A stretch of DNA of 64,000 nucleotides from Paraescarpia echinospica (GCA_020002185.1 CM034532.1:48478780-48542779), one strand, 5' to 3'. Counted from the first letter of the stretch, positions 25,056 through 36,219 are shown. Translations and numbers: made by a program. Notes: generated from the letters alone by a model not told the origin.

Positions 25056-28000
25056 CAGTATGGTCGTTTTAGGTATGTACTGGGAAAACATTTTTACCAA
25101 GGCATGGTATCAAAAGAAGCGCAATTTTATGCTCTACAAGATGCTGAAAACTCCTCTTTGGAGAATTAGGGAAAACTTTTTACAGAACGATTAATCCGCA
25201 TTGTAACAGCCTTATGTCAGGGGGTATGACATTATTAGTGTGTTTGCATTATATCAGTACAGTTAATTTACATAAAAATAAAAATAAATTATTTGTGAAT
25301 TAATAAAGGAAAATGAGTGTGATTTTCTAAATATTGTTTTATTCACCCAAAACACTATTACAATTAAATCAAAATATGAGGGACACACATGGAATCCCCA
25401 CATAGTGCTATCTAAGAGATAAATCTAAAATAGTAGGGCCATGACCAAGCAACATTACAAAAAAATAACAGGGAACAAATTGGAATGGCATACATTCTAC
25501 GGAATATGTACTATCTAGGAAATACATCTAACATAGTCTCTAAAAGATGGTCGCATCCTCGGGCATTTCGTCCTCTTCCTGTTGCACTGGAGCAGCATTC
25601 TGACACTCTTCACCTCAACAGTCACGACAAGCAGTCACACAACTGAGCCCATTTTCCCGACAGGAACAAAGATTGGTGATTCGTGACAATGCCTTACATT
25701 TGCAGCAAACATACTTCAGAAGATCATCGGGGGCAGATTCCATGTCGGTCATGACAGGCGCCAATCTACCATTCTCCACCATCCACCCCCATTCGCACGG
25801 TTCCATTTGAAACACATTCAGACTCTTCTTCCAAATCATAACCTGCAAATGCAATTTGAGGCTATGTTGGAATGCAGCGAGTTCCGTCGGGGGAGTCGCT
25901 CTGGTCGCATCGTGGAAGAGGTTGTTGCTGCAAGCTCCCTGTAGCGAGCATGTCGTAATTTGGTCAATGAGTTGTCTGGCTTTCCACCACACATAATGAT
26001 GAAGATCCGTGCACCGGCTTCTCCGACAGCACCCTGGGTCGCATCCTCCTGTGCAACTACTGCACACCATTGTCACACTTCTTGCGATTTCAGGACAAGC
26101 TTGTGGATCCTGCATTTTTTGGGACCAAATACAGCAGAGGTTGTATCACAGCCACCCTGTGCGTGAATTACCAGAAGGTGATGAAGAACAGTCTGCTCTG
26201 ATACTAACGAGCTTCAAAGGTCTCTTCTGTGCTTTCTTGGATTCTGATCGTAAGTGAATATCAGCCATGTCTGTGTTCCAATGAAAGAGCAGAAAAACAA
26301 GGACGTCAGTGTCATCAGCTATCACTGTGGCAAGCTGGCCAGCTGAAGCTAGGTCAAGGGCTGCAGAAACGATCTGGGTATCAGCAACGCTCTCACTCTG
26401 AATCATTTTATGACCATCCAACCTGAGGTAGTGGCTCAGTAGGTTGATGAACTGGGTCTTGTTCTTTTCGTTCGTAAGAAAGAGCTGCTGATTTCTGTGA
26501 GCGTGTATTTCTTCGCTGATCTGAACATCTGCTGAAGCTTTTCCAGCCTTTCTCTGTTGCTTGTGGTCTTTCACTGACGGTCCACTTGCATTGGCGTCGA
26601 AAACGATGCTACATATTCCATACTTGTAACGGACATATGAGAGGTACTGCATGGTCACTTCTTTGTACGTCTTTCCAGCCAGCCATCGCACACGATGAAG
26701 CAAGGCCCCTCCATCCAAGATATATACGTGTTTTGTACTGCAATCACCATGGTTACGCCACTAGTCAATCTGTTGACCAAACTTGCCTTATTTGGCGTAT
26801 GCATGGCAAAGTATTTGACCAGAGATGTCGGGGACGGAGTAAGCTCATACTGAAAGTTGGGTGCTGTGTCTTCGCATCATTCTAGAAGGACCGGCAGTCT
26901 TGAAAACAGAATAAGTGGATCAACATGCACCGTCTGCTGATCGATCTTGATTCCTTTTGTCAAATGAATCAAAGTGCAGACTGTCTCACTGCGTTTCATC
27001 GCTGCTTTGTGAACTTTGATGTTATCAAGCTTTTTCTGGAGCGACAAACCAACTTCTTCGACCTTGTTACAATTCACACCGTCACCATCGGTAGCAATTA
27101 ACCCTGATGATAGTGATCTCAATTCATGCCTCTGAACATCAAAGGGATCATGCTGAACAAGCCATTTGAAGATTATGTTCAAATCCTCAAAATCTCGATT
27201 ACTGCTCACTAGTTCTGTGGACAAGTCCTGTGACGTAGGTGCACCTCGGCACTCCTATGCATACTGTACACCCATAGCAATCTGACCGTCTCTGCGATCC
27301 CTCGTCCTCTAGTTAACCCTCCTCGGCTCTTTATGGATCGCATCATTACTTGCTCAATTATGAGATCTGTCCACAAGCCGGCCCAGTAACGATCGCTGTG
27401 ATGCACTGTGTGATACCTAAGCTTTGAAAATTGTGCATACAACCAGGGGTGGCTAGAAGGCAGCTCTAACATCCACTGGAGATACATGCGAGCACTTTTG
27501 GCATAGTTGAAGTGGCCGGTGGCAGCAAATAAGTTCAGCATATGACTAACTGCATTATTATATGCATATTCCAGCTGCCTATCCTCTCTGTATGAATGGA
27601 CAGCTTTAAAGTGTCGATGTATTCCATATATATCAGCCAGAATTTTGCCAATCTTGAACATTTCTTTTGCTCACACTTCATGGTTTCCATGAAGTCTTTC
27701 AACTTCAGGAGAGCAGGTGACTCGCCAGTACTCTCAACACCGATTTTGTAATTTCTAAGCTGTTCGTAGTACCAACGTAGTTCTTCTACTTCAGTCTCCT
27801 TCTGTCTCTTGGTGGACTCGTGTAAGTCGCAATCAAGCTCATCCAAATTGATGTAAAACTCCTCGTGACATTCCGAGTCAGCATCACTGGAAACTTCCTC
27901 ACTTTCGTCCTTTGAGTGAATTCCCCCCTATCTTCGTCACCCATTTCAACGGTTGTCTTATGATGCACCATGGCAGGATCACCGTCGCTGCTCTGACCTG

Positions 28001-28561
28001 ATTTCCTTGGAAGCACCGCTTCTGTGAGTCTGGCCATGAGTGCTGCTTCAACTAGAAAGTGTCCTCTTAGAGATATGGCCCACAGTCTCTAGTAGGACCC
28101 CAGGATCCACAAATTAATAGCATGATATAAAAGTGAATCAGGAACATTATTTAATATGCCAGTGGGAATCTTAGACTGTCAATTAAAGGAAATGAAGGTT
28201 TGAAAAAGATTTGCACACTAAAACACACATAAGTTCAGAATATAATACATTTGATATAATATATCCGCTAAACAGGCTTAAAGGACTTTGTCATGACTAG
28301 ATTAAAGAACTTTGACAGTGCATCTAGTCACAGATCATGTATACTTATATCGTGTCTGTGGTTTCCGACATGGGAAGTTATTGAAATTTGACTGAAAATG
28401 AGTCCTTCACTAAAACGACTATAACTTTTTCCCCAAGGAGGATTGATGAGGAGTTTTCACCATGTTAAAGAGCCCCATAAAGAGATTTGATTTATACAAT
28501 ATATGCGTAGGTGATAACTTTTCCCGGTAGCCCATTATTTGGACATAGAACGACCATACTA
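25056..28561 (-). mobile_element. TIR-bounded element carrying a PIN-like nuclease gene
   Basis: The outermost bases are inverted copies: AGTATGGTCGTT at 25057-25068 against its complement at 28549-28560. Inside them more blocks correspond in the same order. A GGGAAAA block lies near 25084 on the left and 28525 on the right. A TTTATG-CTCT block leads into TGAAAACTCCTC near 25143-25154 on the left and 28450-28461 on the right. A GGGAAAA stretch comes last. The imperfect TIR is therefore about 125-150 bp. A TAT triplet flanks both sides (25053-25055 and 28562-28564), a weak candidate for a 3-bp target duplication. The interior is almost filled by one decayed minus-strand gene. That whole-unit mobility is inferred, not proven. 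Confidence 0.65.
25615..28037 (-). pseudogene. Uncharacterised multi-copy family protein, PIN/FEN-like nuclease core, Cys-rich C terminus (decayed)
   Basis: Read right to left, an acidic N-terminal part begins at 28037 and shifts frame near 27840 into DELDCDLHESTKRQKE. After another shift near 27660 comes a helical region (YGIHRHFKAVHSYREDRQLE, ARMYLQWMLELPSSHP). Shifts near 27220 and 26880 precede the core, starting about 26718: MDGGALLHRVRWLAGKTYKE, VFDANASGPSVK, ADTQIV and ADDTDVLVFLL. The spaced Asp residues match the acidic pocket of PIN/FEN-type nucleases. Next, in a different frame, is HAQGGCDTTSAVFG (about 26170-26115), a hallmark of this family. The C-terminal part has EWGWMVENGRLAPVMTD and a Cys cluster (YVCCKCK, LCSCRENGLSC, CRDC). 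It ends at a TGA at 25615, after which related sense (GEEC) continues. At least five frame breaks make this copy inactive. The function of the family is unknown to me. Confidence 0.75.
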
Positions 28562-28564
28562 TAT

Positions 28565-29115
28565 GGTGCAAGCAAATTAAAATAATTTTGGATAATAGAA
28601 TCAGCCAGTTAGTAGAATCATATATATTTGCCTGGACGGAATTTCTCCCTGTTACTGCAGCATTAAAACAGCACCTACAAAATGAATCAGCCTCTTTACT
28701 ACATTTTAATTACCCAGGACCGAAGTGATTCTACTAAATGATGCACACTATATGTGTGTACTCATACATTGGCTTTTTGAGAGCATTTTGTGATTTCTAT
28801 GACAAATTTATATTAAATGGGCTTTTGTCCCATTTGGTGACTGATAGCAGGTAATAATTTGGGATGCAAATTATTACCTGCTTTAGGATTCCGTCTGACT
28901 CAAATCCCTAAATTCAATGCGTGTATGTTTGACTATAGACTGCCAGCGATTATGTAGGTTGTGTGCCAGTGCCAGCTGTGGTAGCAGGGGATGTGAGGAC
29001 AATTGAACAATGGCCTCTACTTAAACATGCACCTTTGGTATATTTACATAATTACTCATTCGTGTAGATCCGAGGCTGACCAGAGAGTTTGTGGTCATGT
29101 TAGCATAAATACTTT
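28565..29115. other. Spacer containing a perfect 16-bp hairpin
   Basis: AGCAGGTAATAATTTG at 28846-28861 pairs exactly with 28867-28882 around the loop GGATG. No gene seen. Confidence 0.8.
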
Positions 29116-29119
29116 TACT

Positions 29120-30403
29120 TATATTGACATAGTGGTTAGAACAGCTGATTCATTTACTTATGGTGGCATAGTGGTTAGAACAGCCTATTCTTTTAGTTAT
29201 GGTAGCATAGTGGTTAGAACAGCTGATTCTTTTAGTTATAGTAGCATAGTGGTTAGAGCAACTGATTATTTTACTTATGGTAGCATAGTAGTTAGAACAG
29301 CTGATTATTTTACTTATGGTGGCATAGTGGTTAGAACAGCTGATTCTTGTAATTATGGTGGCATAGTGGTTAGAACAGCTGATTCTTTTACTTATGGTGG
29401 CATAGTGTTTAGAGCAGCTGATTATTTTACTTATGGTGGCATAGTGGTGAGAGCAACTGATTATTTTACTTATGGTGGCATAGTGTTTAGAACAGCTGAT
29501 TCTTTTACTTATGGTAGCATAGTGGTTAGAACAGCTGATTCTATTAGTTATGGTGGCATAGTGGTTAGAACAGCTGATTCTTTTACTTATGGCAGCATAG
29601 TGGTTAGAGCAACTGATTTTTTTACTTATGGTGGCATAGTAGTTAGAACAGCTGATTCTTTTACTTATGGCAGCATAGGGTTTAGAACAGCTGATTCTTT
29701 TACTTATGGTAGCATAGTGTTTGGAACAGCTGATTCTTTTAGTTATGGTGGCATAGTGGTTAGAACAACTGATTATTTTAGTTATGGTGGCATAGTGGTT
29801 AGAACAGCTGATTATTTTAGCTATAGTAGCATAGTGGTTAGAGCAGCTGATTCTTTTACTTATGGTGGCATAGTGGTTAGAGCAGCTGATTATTTTACTT
29901 ATGGTGGCATAGTGTTTAGAGCAGCTGATTCTTTTACTTATGGTAGCATAATGGTTAGAACAGCTGATTCTTGTACTTATGGTGGCATAGTGGTTAGAAC
30001 AGCTGATTCTTTTACTTATGGTGGCATAGTGTTTAGAGCAGCTGATTATTTTACTTATGGTGGCATAGTGGTTAGAACAACTGATTCTTTCAGTTATGGT
30101 GGCATAGTGGTTAGAACAACTGATTATTTTACTTATGGTGGCATAGTGGTTAGAACAGCTGATTATTTTACTTATGGCAGCATAGTGGTTAGAGCAACTG
30201 ATTCTTGTACTTATGGTGGCATAGTGGTTAGAACAGCTGATTCTTTTACTTATGGCGTCATAGTGTTTAGAACAGCTGATTATTTTACTTATGGTAGCAT
30301 AGTGGTTAGAACAGCTGATTCTTTTAGTTATGGTGGCATAGTGGTTAGAACAACTGATTCTTTTACTTATGGTGGCATAGTGGTTAGAACAACTGATTCT
30401 CGA
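29120..30403 (+). repeat. 39-bp minisatellite, about 33 copies, each with a Pol III A-box
   Basis: The unit is ACTTATGGTGGCATAGTGG followed by TTAGAACAGCTGATTCTTTT. It contains TGGCATAGTGG, which fits the A-box consensus of tRNA genes and is close to tRNA-Glu. Variation is confined mostly to GGTGGC/GGTAGC, GAACAG/GAGCAA and the T-rich joint. The last unit runs straight into a B-box, so the array grew from the left half of a tRNA-derived element. Long frames on both strands are a result of the 39-bp period. Confidence 0.95.
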
Positions 30404-30440
30404 CCAAGAGCAGGTTTGATTCCCCTTGCTGCCATTTAGA
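30366..30440 (+). mobile_element. tRNA-like head of a SINE (A-box plus B-box)
   Basis: The final unit of the array has its A-box at 30373-30383. It is followed 30 bp later by GGTTTGATTCC (30413-30423), a one-mismatch B-box. The spacing suits Pol III. The acceptor stem does not pair convincingly, so this is a SINE head or tRNA pseudogene and not a working tRNA. The 3' limit of the SINE is not clear. Confidence 0.7.
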
Positions 30441-31660
30441 AGCTTGGATGATTTTGTACAATCTGCATTGCTCCAGTTCACACATGAATACCTGGCTGCA
30501 GAAAGAGGTGAATACATTTAAATGGACAGTCTTTGTGTAGTAATTGCCACATGGCTGAATGCTTCCCATAGAAGTCAAGAATGTGTTCTAATGAAGAGAT
30601 CTGCCAAAGGCCGAAGTGTAAGTTGCTTTGAACAGTCCTAAGGACTGGATATCATGCTGTATAAGAACTTAACAGTTCCCTTTTGTAACATTTGCTTCAC
30701 ATCTTATTAAATATGTGTGTCGCTGAGGGACAATCTATGACATATCTGCCAGTCCTCCAGTACAGAAGTAGTAGAGGCAGTGAATGATGTCATGCAATCC
30801 CGCAATCATAATGTATGTAGTTAATTCCGTAAAAACGAGACTTGCAAGCAAATACATTTCTAAGAATTAAAAACTGTTAGTGTATGTACAATAATGACAG
30901 CAGTAGTAACACCCATAAGGTCATTCACCATCAACTCCCCCACCGGTTCCCGGGTGACACTCAGATTTTCATGACAAAAATAAAAAATGTACCTAGTATA
31001 TATACAGCTGTAATATCATATTTTACACTACACCATTCTAACATCTGACGAAATGTATGAGTAGAATTGTTTTCATTTAAATCTGATTGGGTCACCTGGG
31101 AAAATATCAGAAAGTAAGGTGAGTTTGCATGTATTGGCTCTGTTGACACTGTATTTAACTGTGAAATTCTCTATCAGAAAATCTTGGTGTACATGTGTGT
31201 GCTAAATGGTATATTCTGTATGTGTGGTTACTATTAATAGCGTGGGTGATATTCAAGTAACAGGGCATGACAGTGTGAGACGACCTTATGTAACGTGGGA
31301 AAGTTAACACGTATGTATTACAGTTTATGATCTGTTACACCGAATTTTTAGTTACCAGCATCATTATCGCATTTAATGCAGTCAATTGCAGTCCGAAAAG
31401 ACTGTGGTCAAAATATGCTGAGCCACACCCTTGCATAGTAGCCGCTGTCAGTTAATGGCTCACCACTGGACAACAGCGCTGTCAGTTAGAGATGGACAAC
31501 AGCGTTGATTGATCCATCTAGGAAGACAGCTTGGTGCCACTAGGCTCTGATTGGCACAACCCCAGTGCCGGGCCAACAGCTGCAGTTGTCAGTTCTTCGC
31601 TGCGACTCCCGAGTGGTTTGTGTGGACGATCTGACACTCTGAGCATCTTAGAGACGTAAA
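30441..31660. other. Non-coding DNA, possible promoter-like zone at the right end
   Basis: No gene recognised to 31400. From about 31400 to 31660 the sequence is GC-richer than its surroundings, with the repeat GGACAACAGCG-TG at about 31467 and 31494. It contains TCAGTTCTTC near 31589, a plausible initiator. This is suggestive only. Confidence 0.35.
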
Positions 31661-31664
31661 CAGC

Positions 31665-31673
31665 ATGTTTCAG
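31665..31673 (+). CDS. Candidate three-codon first exon (Met-Phe-Gln) of the ECE-like gene
   Basis: ATGTTTCAG is followed immediately by GTAGGT, a strong 5' splice site (CAG/GTAGGT), leaving phase 0. The ECE exon at 49507 is preceded by TTTCCATTGCAG, a good acceptor, and begins exactly at an ATG codon, which is also phase 0. Joining the two would give an N-terminal extension of three residues. Short alternative first exons are known for vertebrate ECE1. The intervening intron would be about 17.8 kb. Such short matches arise by chance, so this is a hypothesis. Confidence 0.25.
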
Positions 31674-32046
31674 GTAGGTAGCACACGCAGTGCTTCTGAC
31701 AGGTGACAGAGGGTTTGATCTATATCCAGGTTAAATCATCCGTGTTGTTGTCATGTTTGTGGCGCGGCTGTGGTACTTCCTGTTTATGTTCTTGTGCGTG
31801 TGCGTTGTAGTCTTGGCCTCGTCCTGTCATGGATGCTGCGACATACATCACGATGCGTTCCGCTGCTTGCAAACCTGAGAAACCTAGATCAGATACAGAT
31901 ACACACTGTGCAGTGCAGGAGTGATGCAGAATGAGTGATGTTGATTTAATAGGTGTGCACATGCAAGCTGCAGTAGATCAGTTTGTTTGTATAACGATAG
32001 TGGTCAGTTTAATTGTGTCCAGGTAGTGGTCAGTTTGTTTACATTG

Positions 32047-32103
32047 CAATAGTGGTCTGTTTGTTTACATTGCAATAGTAGTCAGTTTGTTTATATATAC
32101 ATG

Positions 32104-32135
<32 letters not shown>

Positions 32136-32180
32136 AACAAACTGACTACTATTGCATTGTAAACAAACAGACCACTATTG
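32047..32180. repeat. Palindrome 1, 67-bp arms
   Basis: Bases 32047-32113 pair with 32114-32180 (coordinate sum 64227). There is one clear mismatch (T/T at 32070/32157), and the centre is TA-rich. Confidence 0.93.
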
Positions 32181-32536
32181 AAAACAAATTGACCACTATT
32201 ACAATGTAAATAGACTGACCACTATTACAATGTAACCAAACTGACCGCAATTGCAATATAAATAAACTGACCACTATTGCAATGTAAACAAACTGACCCA
32301 ATTGCAATGTAAAGAATCGGACCACTATTGCAATATATATATTGCAATGTAAAGAATCGGACCACTATTGCAATATATATATTGCAATAGTGGTCCGATT
32401 CTATACATTGCAATTGGGTCAGTTTGTTTACATTGCAATAGTGGTCAGTTTATTTATATTGCAATTGCGGTCAGTTTGGTTACATTGTAATAGTGGTCAG
32501 TCTATTTACATTGTAATAGTGGTCAATTTGTTTTCA
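32179..32536. repeat. Palindrome 2, ~160-bp arms plus a 40-bp direct duplication at the centre
   Basis: Bases 32179-32300 pair with 32415-32536 without a mismatch that I could find. Inside them 32341-32377 pairs with 32378-32414 with one mismatch. The offset between the two registers is a perfect 40-bp direct repeat, 32301-32340 and 32341-32380. Confidence 0.95.
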
Positions 32537-33319
32537 TTACAGAAGTGGTAAGTTTGTTTACATTGCAATAGTGGTCAGTTTGTTTACATTGCTATAGTGG
32601 TCAGTCTATTTACATTGTGATAGTGGTCAATTTGTTTTCATTACAGAAGTGGTCAGTTTGTAAATGTTTACACCACAGTAGCAGTTTGTTTGTTTATGTG
32701 TACATTTTTGTTTGTGTCGTGGTAATGGTCAGTGTGTTTACACCATGTTAATGGTAATTTTGTTTATACTATAGTAATGCTCAGTTTGTATGCATTACAT
32801 TAGTGGTAAGTTTGTTTATATCAGTATAGTGGTCAGTTTCTTTACATAATTATTTATAATTGTCAATCTGTTTATACGATGTAGTGATTGTTTTGTTTGT
32901 AATGTTAATTTTGTTTATATCATGGCCTGTGGTTAGTTTGTTTTACACCATGTTAGAGGTTAATTTATTTACCCCATGGTTACTGTCTGTTTATACCAGA
33001 GTCTTGACAGTTGTCAAGTTGATTACATCACATGGTACTGGTCAGTTTGTTTACACCATGGTATGGGTCAGTTTGTTTACATTATGGTAGTACTTGGTTA
33101 GTTTACACCATGGTAGTAGTAGTAGTTGTTTTGTTTGTACCTTGTTAGTGATCAGTAACTCAATGCAGTCAAAGGTAAGGTAAATATTACATTTATTTTT
33201 TGTTTGACTGTCGGTGACACATTTTTTTATGTATTAACTAATATTTTTGGTCAGGGAAACTAATACTAAAATGCATAAACAGAAGAATTTGCCATCCTCT
33301 TCCAGTTTGTACAAATCTT

Positions 33320-33475
33320 GGGCCGGTTTCATGAAGGTGCTAGGAACGTTCTTAATGCTAAGATGATTGTTTTAGTAAATGACGTGATTTTTTAAATATA
33401 AGCAAACAAAGGAGTTTACACAAACACGTGGCTAAGTAATCGCATAACTTTAAGTACGCTTCATCAAACCGGCCC
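33320..33475. mobile_element. Small MITE-like element, TIR GGGCCGGTTTCATGAAG
   Basis: GGGCCGGTTTCATGAAG at 33320-33336 is matched by its complement with one mismatch (CTTCATCAAACCGGCCC) at 33459-33475. The interior of about 120 bp is non-coding. No target-site duplication was identified. Confidence 0.55.
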
Positions 33476-33895
33476 CTGATCGTTGCAATGCATATGGCTC
33501 CAGGCTAATAAGGAAGAAGGTAATTTATTAAGAATTTGATAACTCAATAAAGTCATTGTCAGTTTTCTAACACTTGGCAGAGGATTATCATGGATGTGAC
33601 ATTTAGCTTGGGTTTGGTTGTCAGACGAACGTGACAGGGATAATGCTGGTGAATTAAATGTCAACTGGTTTTGATAATTGACATGTAAATGTTTAATAAA
33701 TTATGCTGTCAAACTATCTAACGACTGTATGCAGCTGTCGTAACGCATGCACGCTGCCACATAGAAATGTAAATACCATTATTCATCACACAATTCTTAT
33801 GCGGTTAACGATATACAGACGAACCTGAGTGTGGCTGAAAATAATTGGACGAGACCGGGGGACATATGGTTGTTATACAGAGGGTCCATTCATAA
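33476..33895. other. Non-coding DNA, no gene seen
   Basis: Short frames only. Confidence 0.4.
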
Positions 33896-33899
33896 TTGA

Positions 33900-34018
33900 C
33901 TGCGTGACAGTGTTGCTCAAGACAAGACAGGGTCAGCAAAAATTATATTATCGTCACACTCTAGGTCACCATGACAGGGAAGCTGAGTTTATTTGGAGAA
34001 TGTCAAAGGTTCAGTGAC
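33900..34018 (+). repeat. Segment duplicated at 36505-36625
   Basis: Both copies carry GTGACA-TGTTG-TCAAG-CAAGAC, then TATTATCGTCACACTCTAGG, GTGACAGGGAAGCTGAG and TTTATTTGGAGAATGTCAAA in the same order and orientation, with small indels. Confidence 0.9.
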
Positions 34019-35199
34019 AGTGTCTTTTTACATTAAACTCACATATGAGCATAGTAGAATGACATGAACAAAACTGGCAGTTTTCACAAAATTAGATTTG
34101 GTAAATATTGTGAAAAAATTATATATATATATATATATGTATATATAATAATAACTTCTATTACATTTAAATCCATGGAAACCAAGCTCAGAGACGCGTC
34201 AAGACAAAAGACAAGATAGATTCGATAAAGTACATAGAAATTTATATTTGTGTACTGTTTGTATGAGTGCTATATAGTCTTAGGCTATAAGGGTTCAATA
34301 TATAATAATTATTCTTACTAAAATTTGTAGATCGCAGTATATCCAGAAATACCCTGTTCATGCATGCCTAGATAACACATTGTAAAATTAATATGAAATC
34401 ACACAAACAGTTTAAATATATTGGTAAAGGTATTACTAATTAAAAATATGTCATAAATAATTAAAATCAATGATACATGTTTTGTTATTAAAATAAACAC
34501 ATAAATAAATAGGTATATTAAAATTATAAATAATATATATATATATACTTCAAAAAATAAAATGTTCCTAAAAAGTCATAATTCACATATCCTCAGTGGA
34601 AATAAATTAGCTTTAACATATACGATATTAGGAGAGTCGACCTTACTCAGTGTGTCTATTCTGTATATGAAGAATTTTCTCTGTCATTGACTATATATAT
34701 ATATATATATATGGGTATTATAGGATGACAAGGAAACTAGAAGAATTGGATTGGAAAGTGATCTTGATGTTAATTCCCGGTGGAGAAGATTTCCTGCCAC
34801 ACTGCTGTATCCAGTTTCTCTTTGATACTGTGGCAGTCACTCCCACCTTGCACCATTTGATAGATACTTTAATTGAATAATTAAAAGCAGAAGGTTTTGT
34901 GGTTTTGATTAGTTAGTCCCCTGGCGTCGATGAAGCTGCGAAAAATGAGGAAGGTTTAACAAGGCATTAATATTTCAGTGGCACTCTTCATGAGAGGAGG
35001 TGTACATGTAGATTAATGGCCTTGTTCTCCTCTTTGTCCTTGAAACAGGGGGTGAGGTTGGCATTGAAAGGCCACCAGTATTTGCCTTTGATTTTTGTTA
35101 ATATATTAAATCATTGTGGGAATGACCTATGCAATGTTGTTTTCTTTGCTTTGGCCCACGGTTAGTATTCCTAGGAAAGTCGATGTTTGAGGACGTGAT
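34019..35199. other. Very AT-rich DNA with (TA)n runs
   Basis: (TA)n occurs at about 34119-34147, 34531-34548 and 34692-34713. No gene seen. Confidence 0.6.
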
Positions 35200-35721
35200 T
35201 GAATGAAAAACCTTTCAACAAAAACCAGATGGACGGAAAGAAGGAGGGAGGGATGGAGAGGACAAGGGATGGAGAGAGGAAAAAGAAGAGAGAGATATGA
35301 GGAGAGGGCAGGAGAGGGGAATAGAGGGGCAGACAGAGACTTTGAGAGAGAGGGGGGGATTTTGGGAGAGATGAAGAGAGGGAGAGAGAGATAGCATTAG
35401 AGGGGAGAGGGGAATGTAGGAAGAGAGAGAGAGGGGGATAGGAGGAGAGGGGATAGAGAGAGAGGGGATAGGAGAGAGAGGAGGATAGAGAGAGAGAGGG
35501 ATAGAGAGAGATAGAGAGAGGAGAGGGGATAGAGAGAGAGAGAGAGAGGGGAGAGAGAGAGAGTGGGATAGAGAGAGAGGGGATAGGAGAGAGAGTGGGG
35601 GATAGAGAGAGGGGGGGGATAAAGAGAGAGGGGGGATAGAGAGAGAGGGGGATAGAGAGAGAGGGGGGATAGAGAGAGAGGGGGATAGAGAGAGAGAGGG
35701 GGGATAGAGAGAGAGGGAGAT

Positions 35722-35752
<31 letters not shown>

Positions 35753-35790
35753 GAGAGAGAGAGAGAGAGAGCGAGCGAGCAAGCAAGATG
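35200..35790. repeat. GA-rich low-complexity tract (GAGAGAGGGGGATA units)
   Basis: Almost pure purine on the + strand. From 35440 on it is built of GAGA and GGGGGATAGAGA steps. Frames through it encode Ser/Leu-rich or Arg/Glu-rich low-complexity peptides and are not genes. Confidence 0.95.
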
Positions 35791-36186
35791 AACAGATTGA
35801 ATGCTTTATTATGAGGTATTTGCTTGCCTAATGGCCACTACTGAGCCACCATGTGTGTTTTATATAACTTCTATTGCCGGCAGAGTAGCAGACAAACAGT
35901 GGTCATTTGCAAAGTCCACTCAGTCTCAGAACCCCTGGTGGTCAACATTACACAGTGAAAGCTCCAGTTCATGATCTTAGCAAGTCATCCCAAGGTGAGA
36001 GAGAGGGGGGATAGAGAGAGAGGGGGATAGAGAGAGGGGGAGATAGAGAGAGAGGGGGGATAGAGAGAGACGGGGGATAGAAAGAGAGAGGGGGGATAGA
36101 GAGAAAGAAGGGGGATAGAGAGAGTGGGGGTTAGAGAGAGGGGGGTAGAGAGAGAGAGAGTGGGGGATAGAGAGAGAGGGGGGGAT

Positions 36187-36219
<33 letters not shown>

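Larger units (their letters stand above)
31996..33155. repeat. ~26-bp repeat family (GTGGTCAGTTTGTTTACATT) in alternating orientations
   Basis: The unit is approximately GTGGTCAGTTTGTTTACATT plus GCAATA. Orientation is forward at 31996-32110, reverse at 32120-32377 and forward again from 32378 to about 33155. In the last part it decays into CACCATGGTA variants. A TA-rich stretch (32091-32136) lies at the first switch. Confidence 0.92.

Noticed and set aside
30366..30440. Functional tRNA gene
   Set aside because: A- and B-boxes are present, but the acceptor stem does not pair in the standard register.
29003..30517. Frames of about 450-480 codons with 13-residue repeats
   Set aside because: They come from the 39-bp array of A-box units. 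Both strands are open and the array runs into a SINE head.
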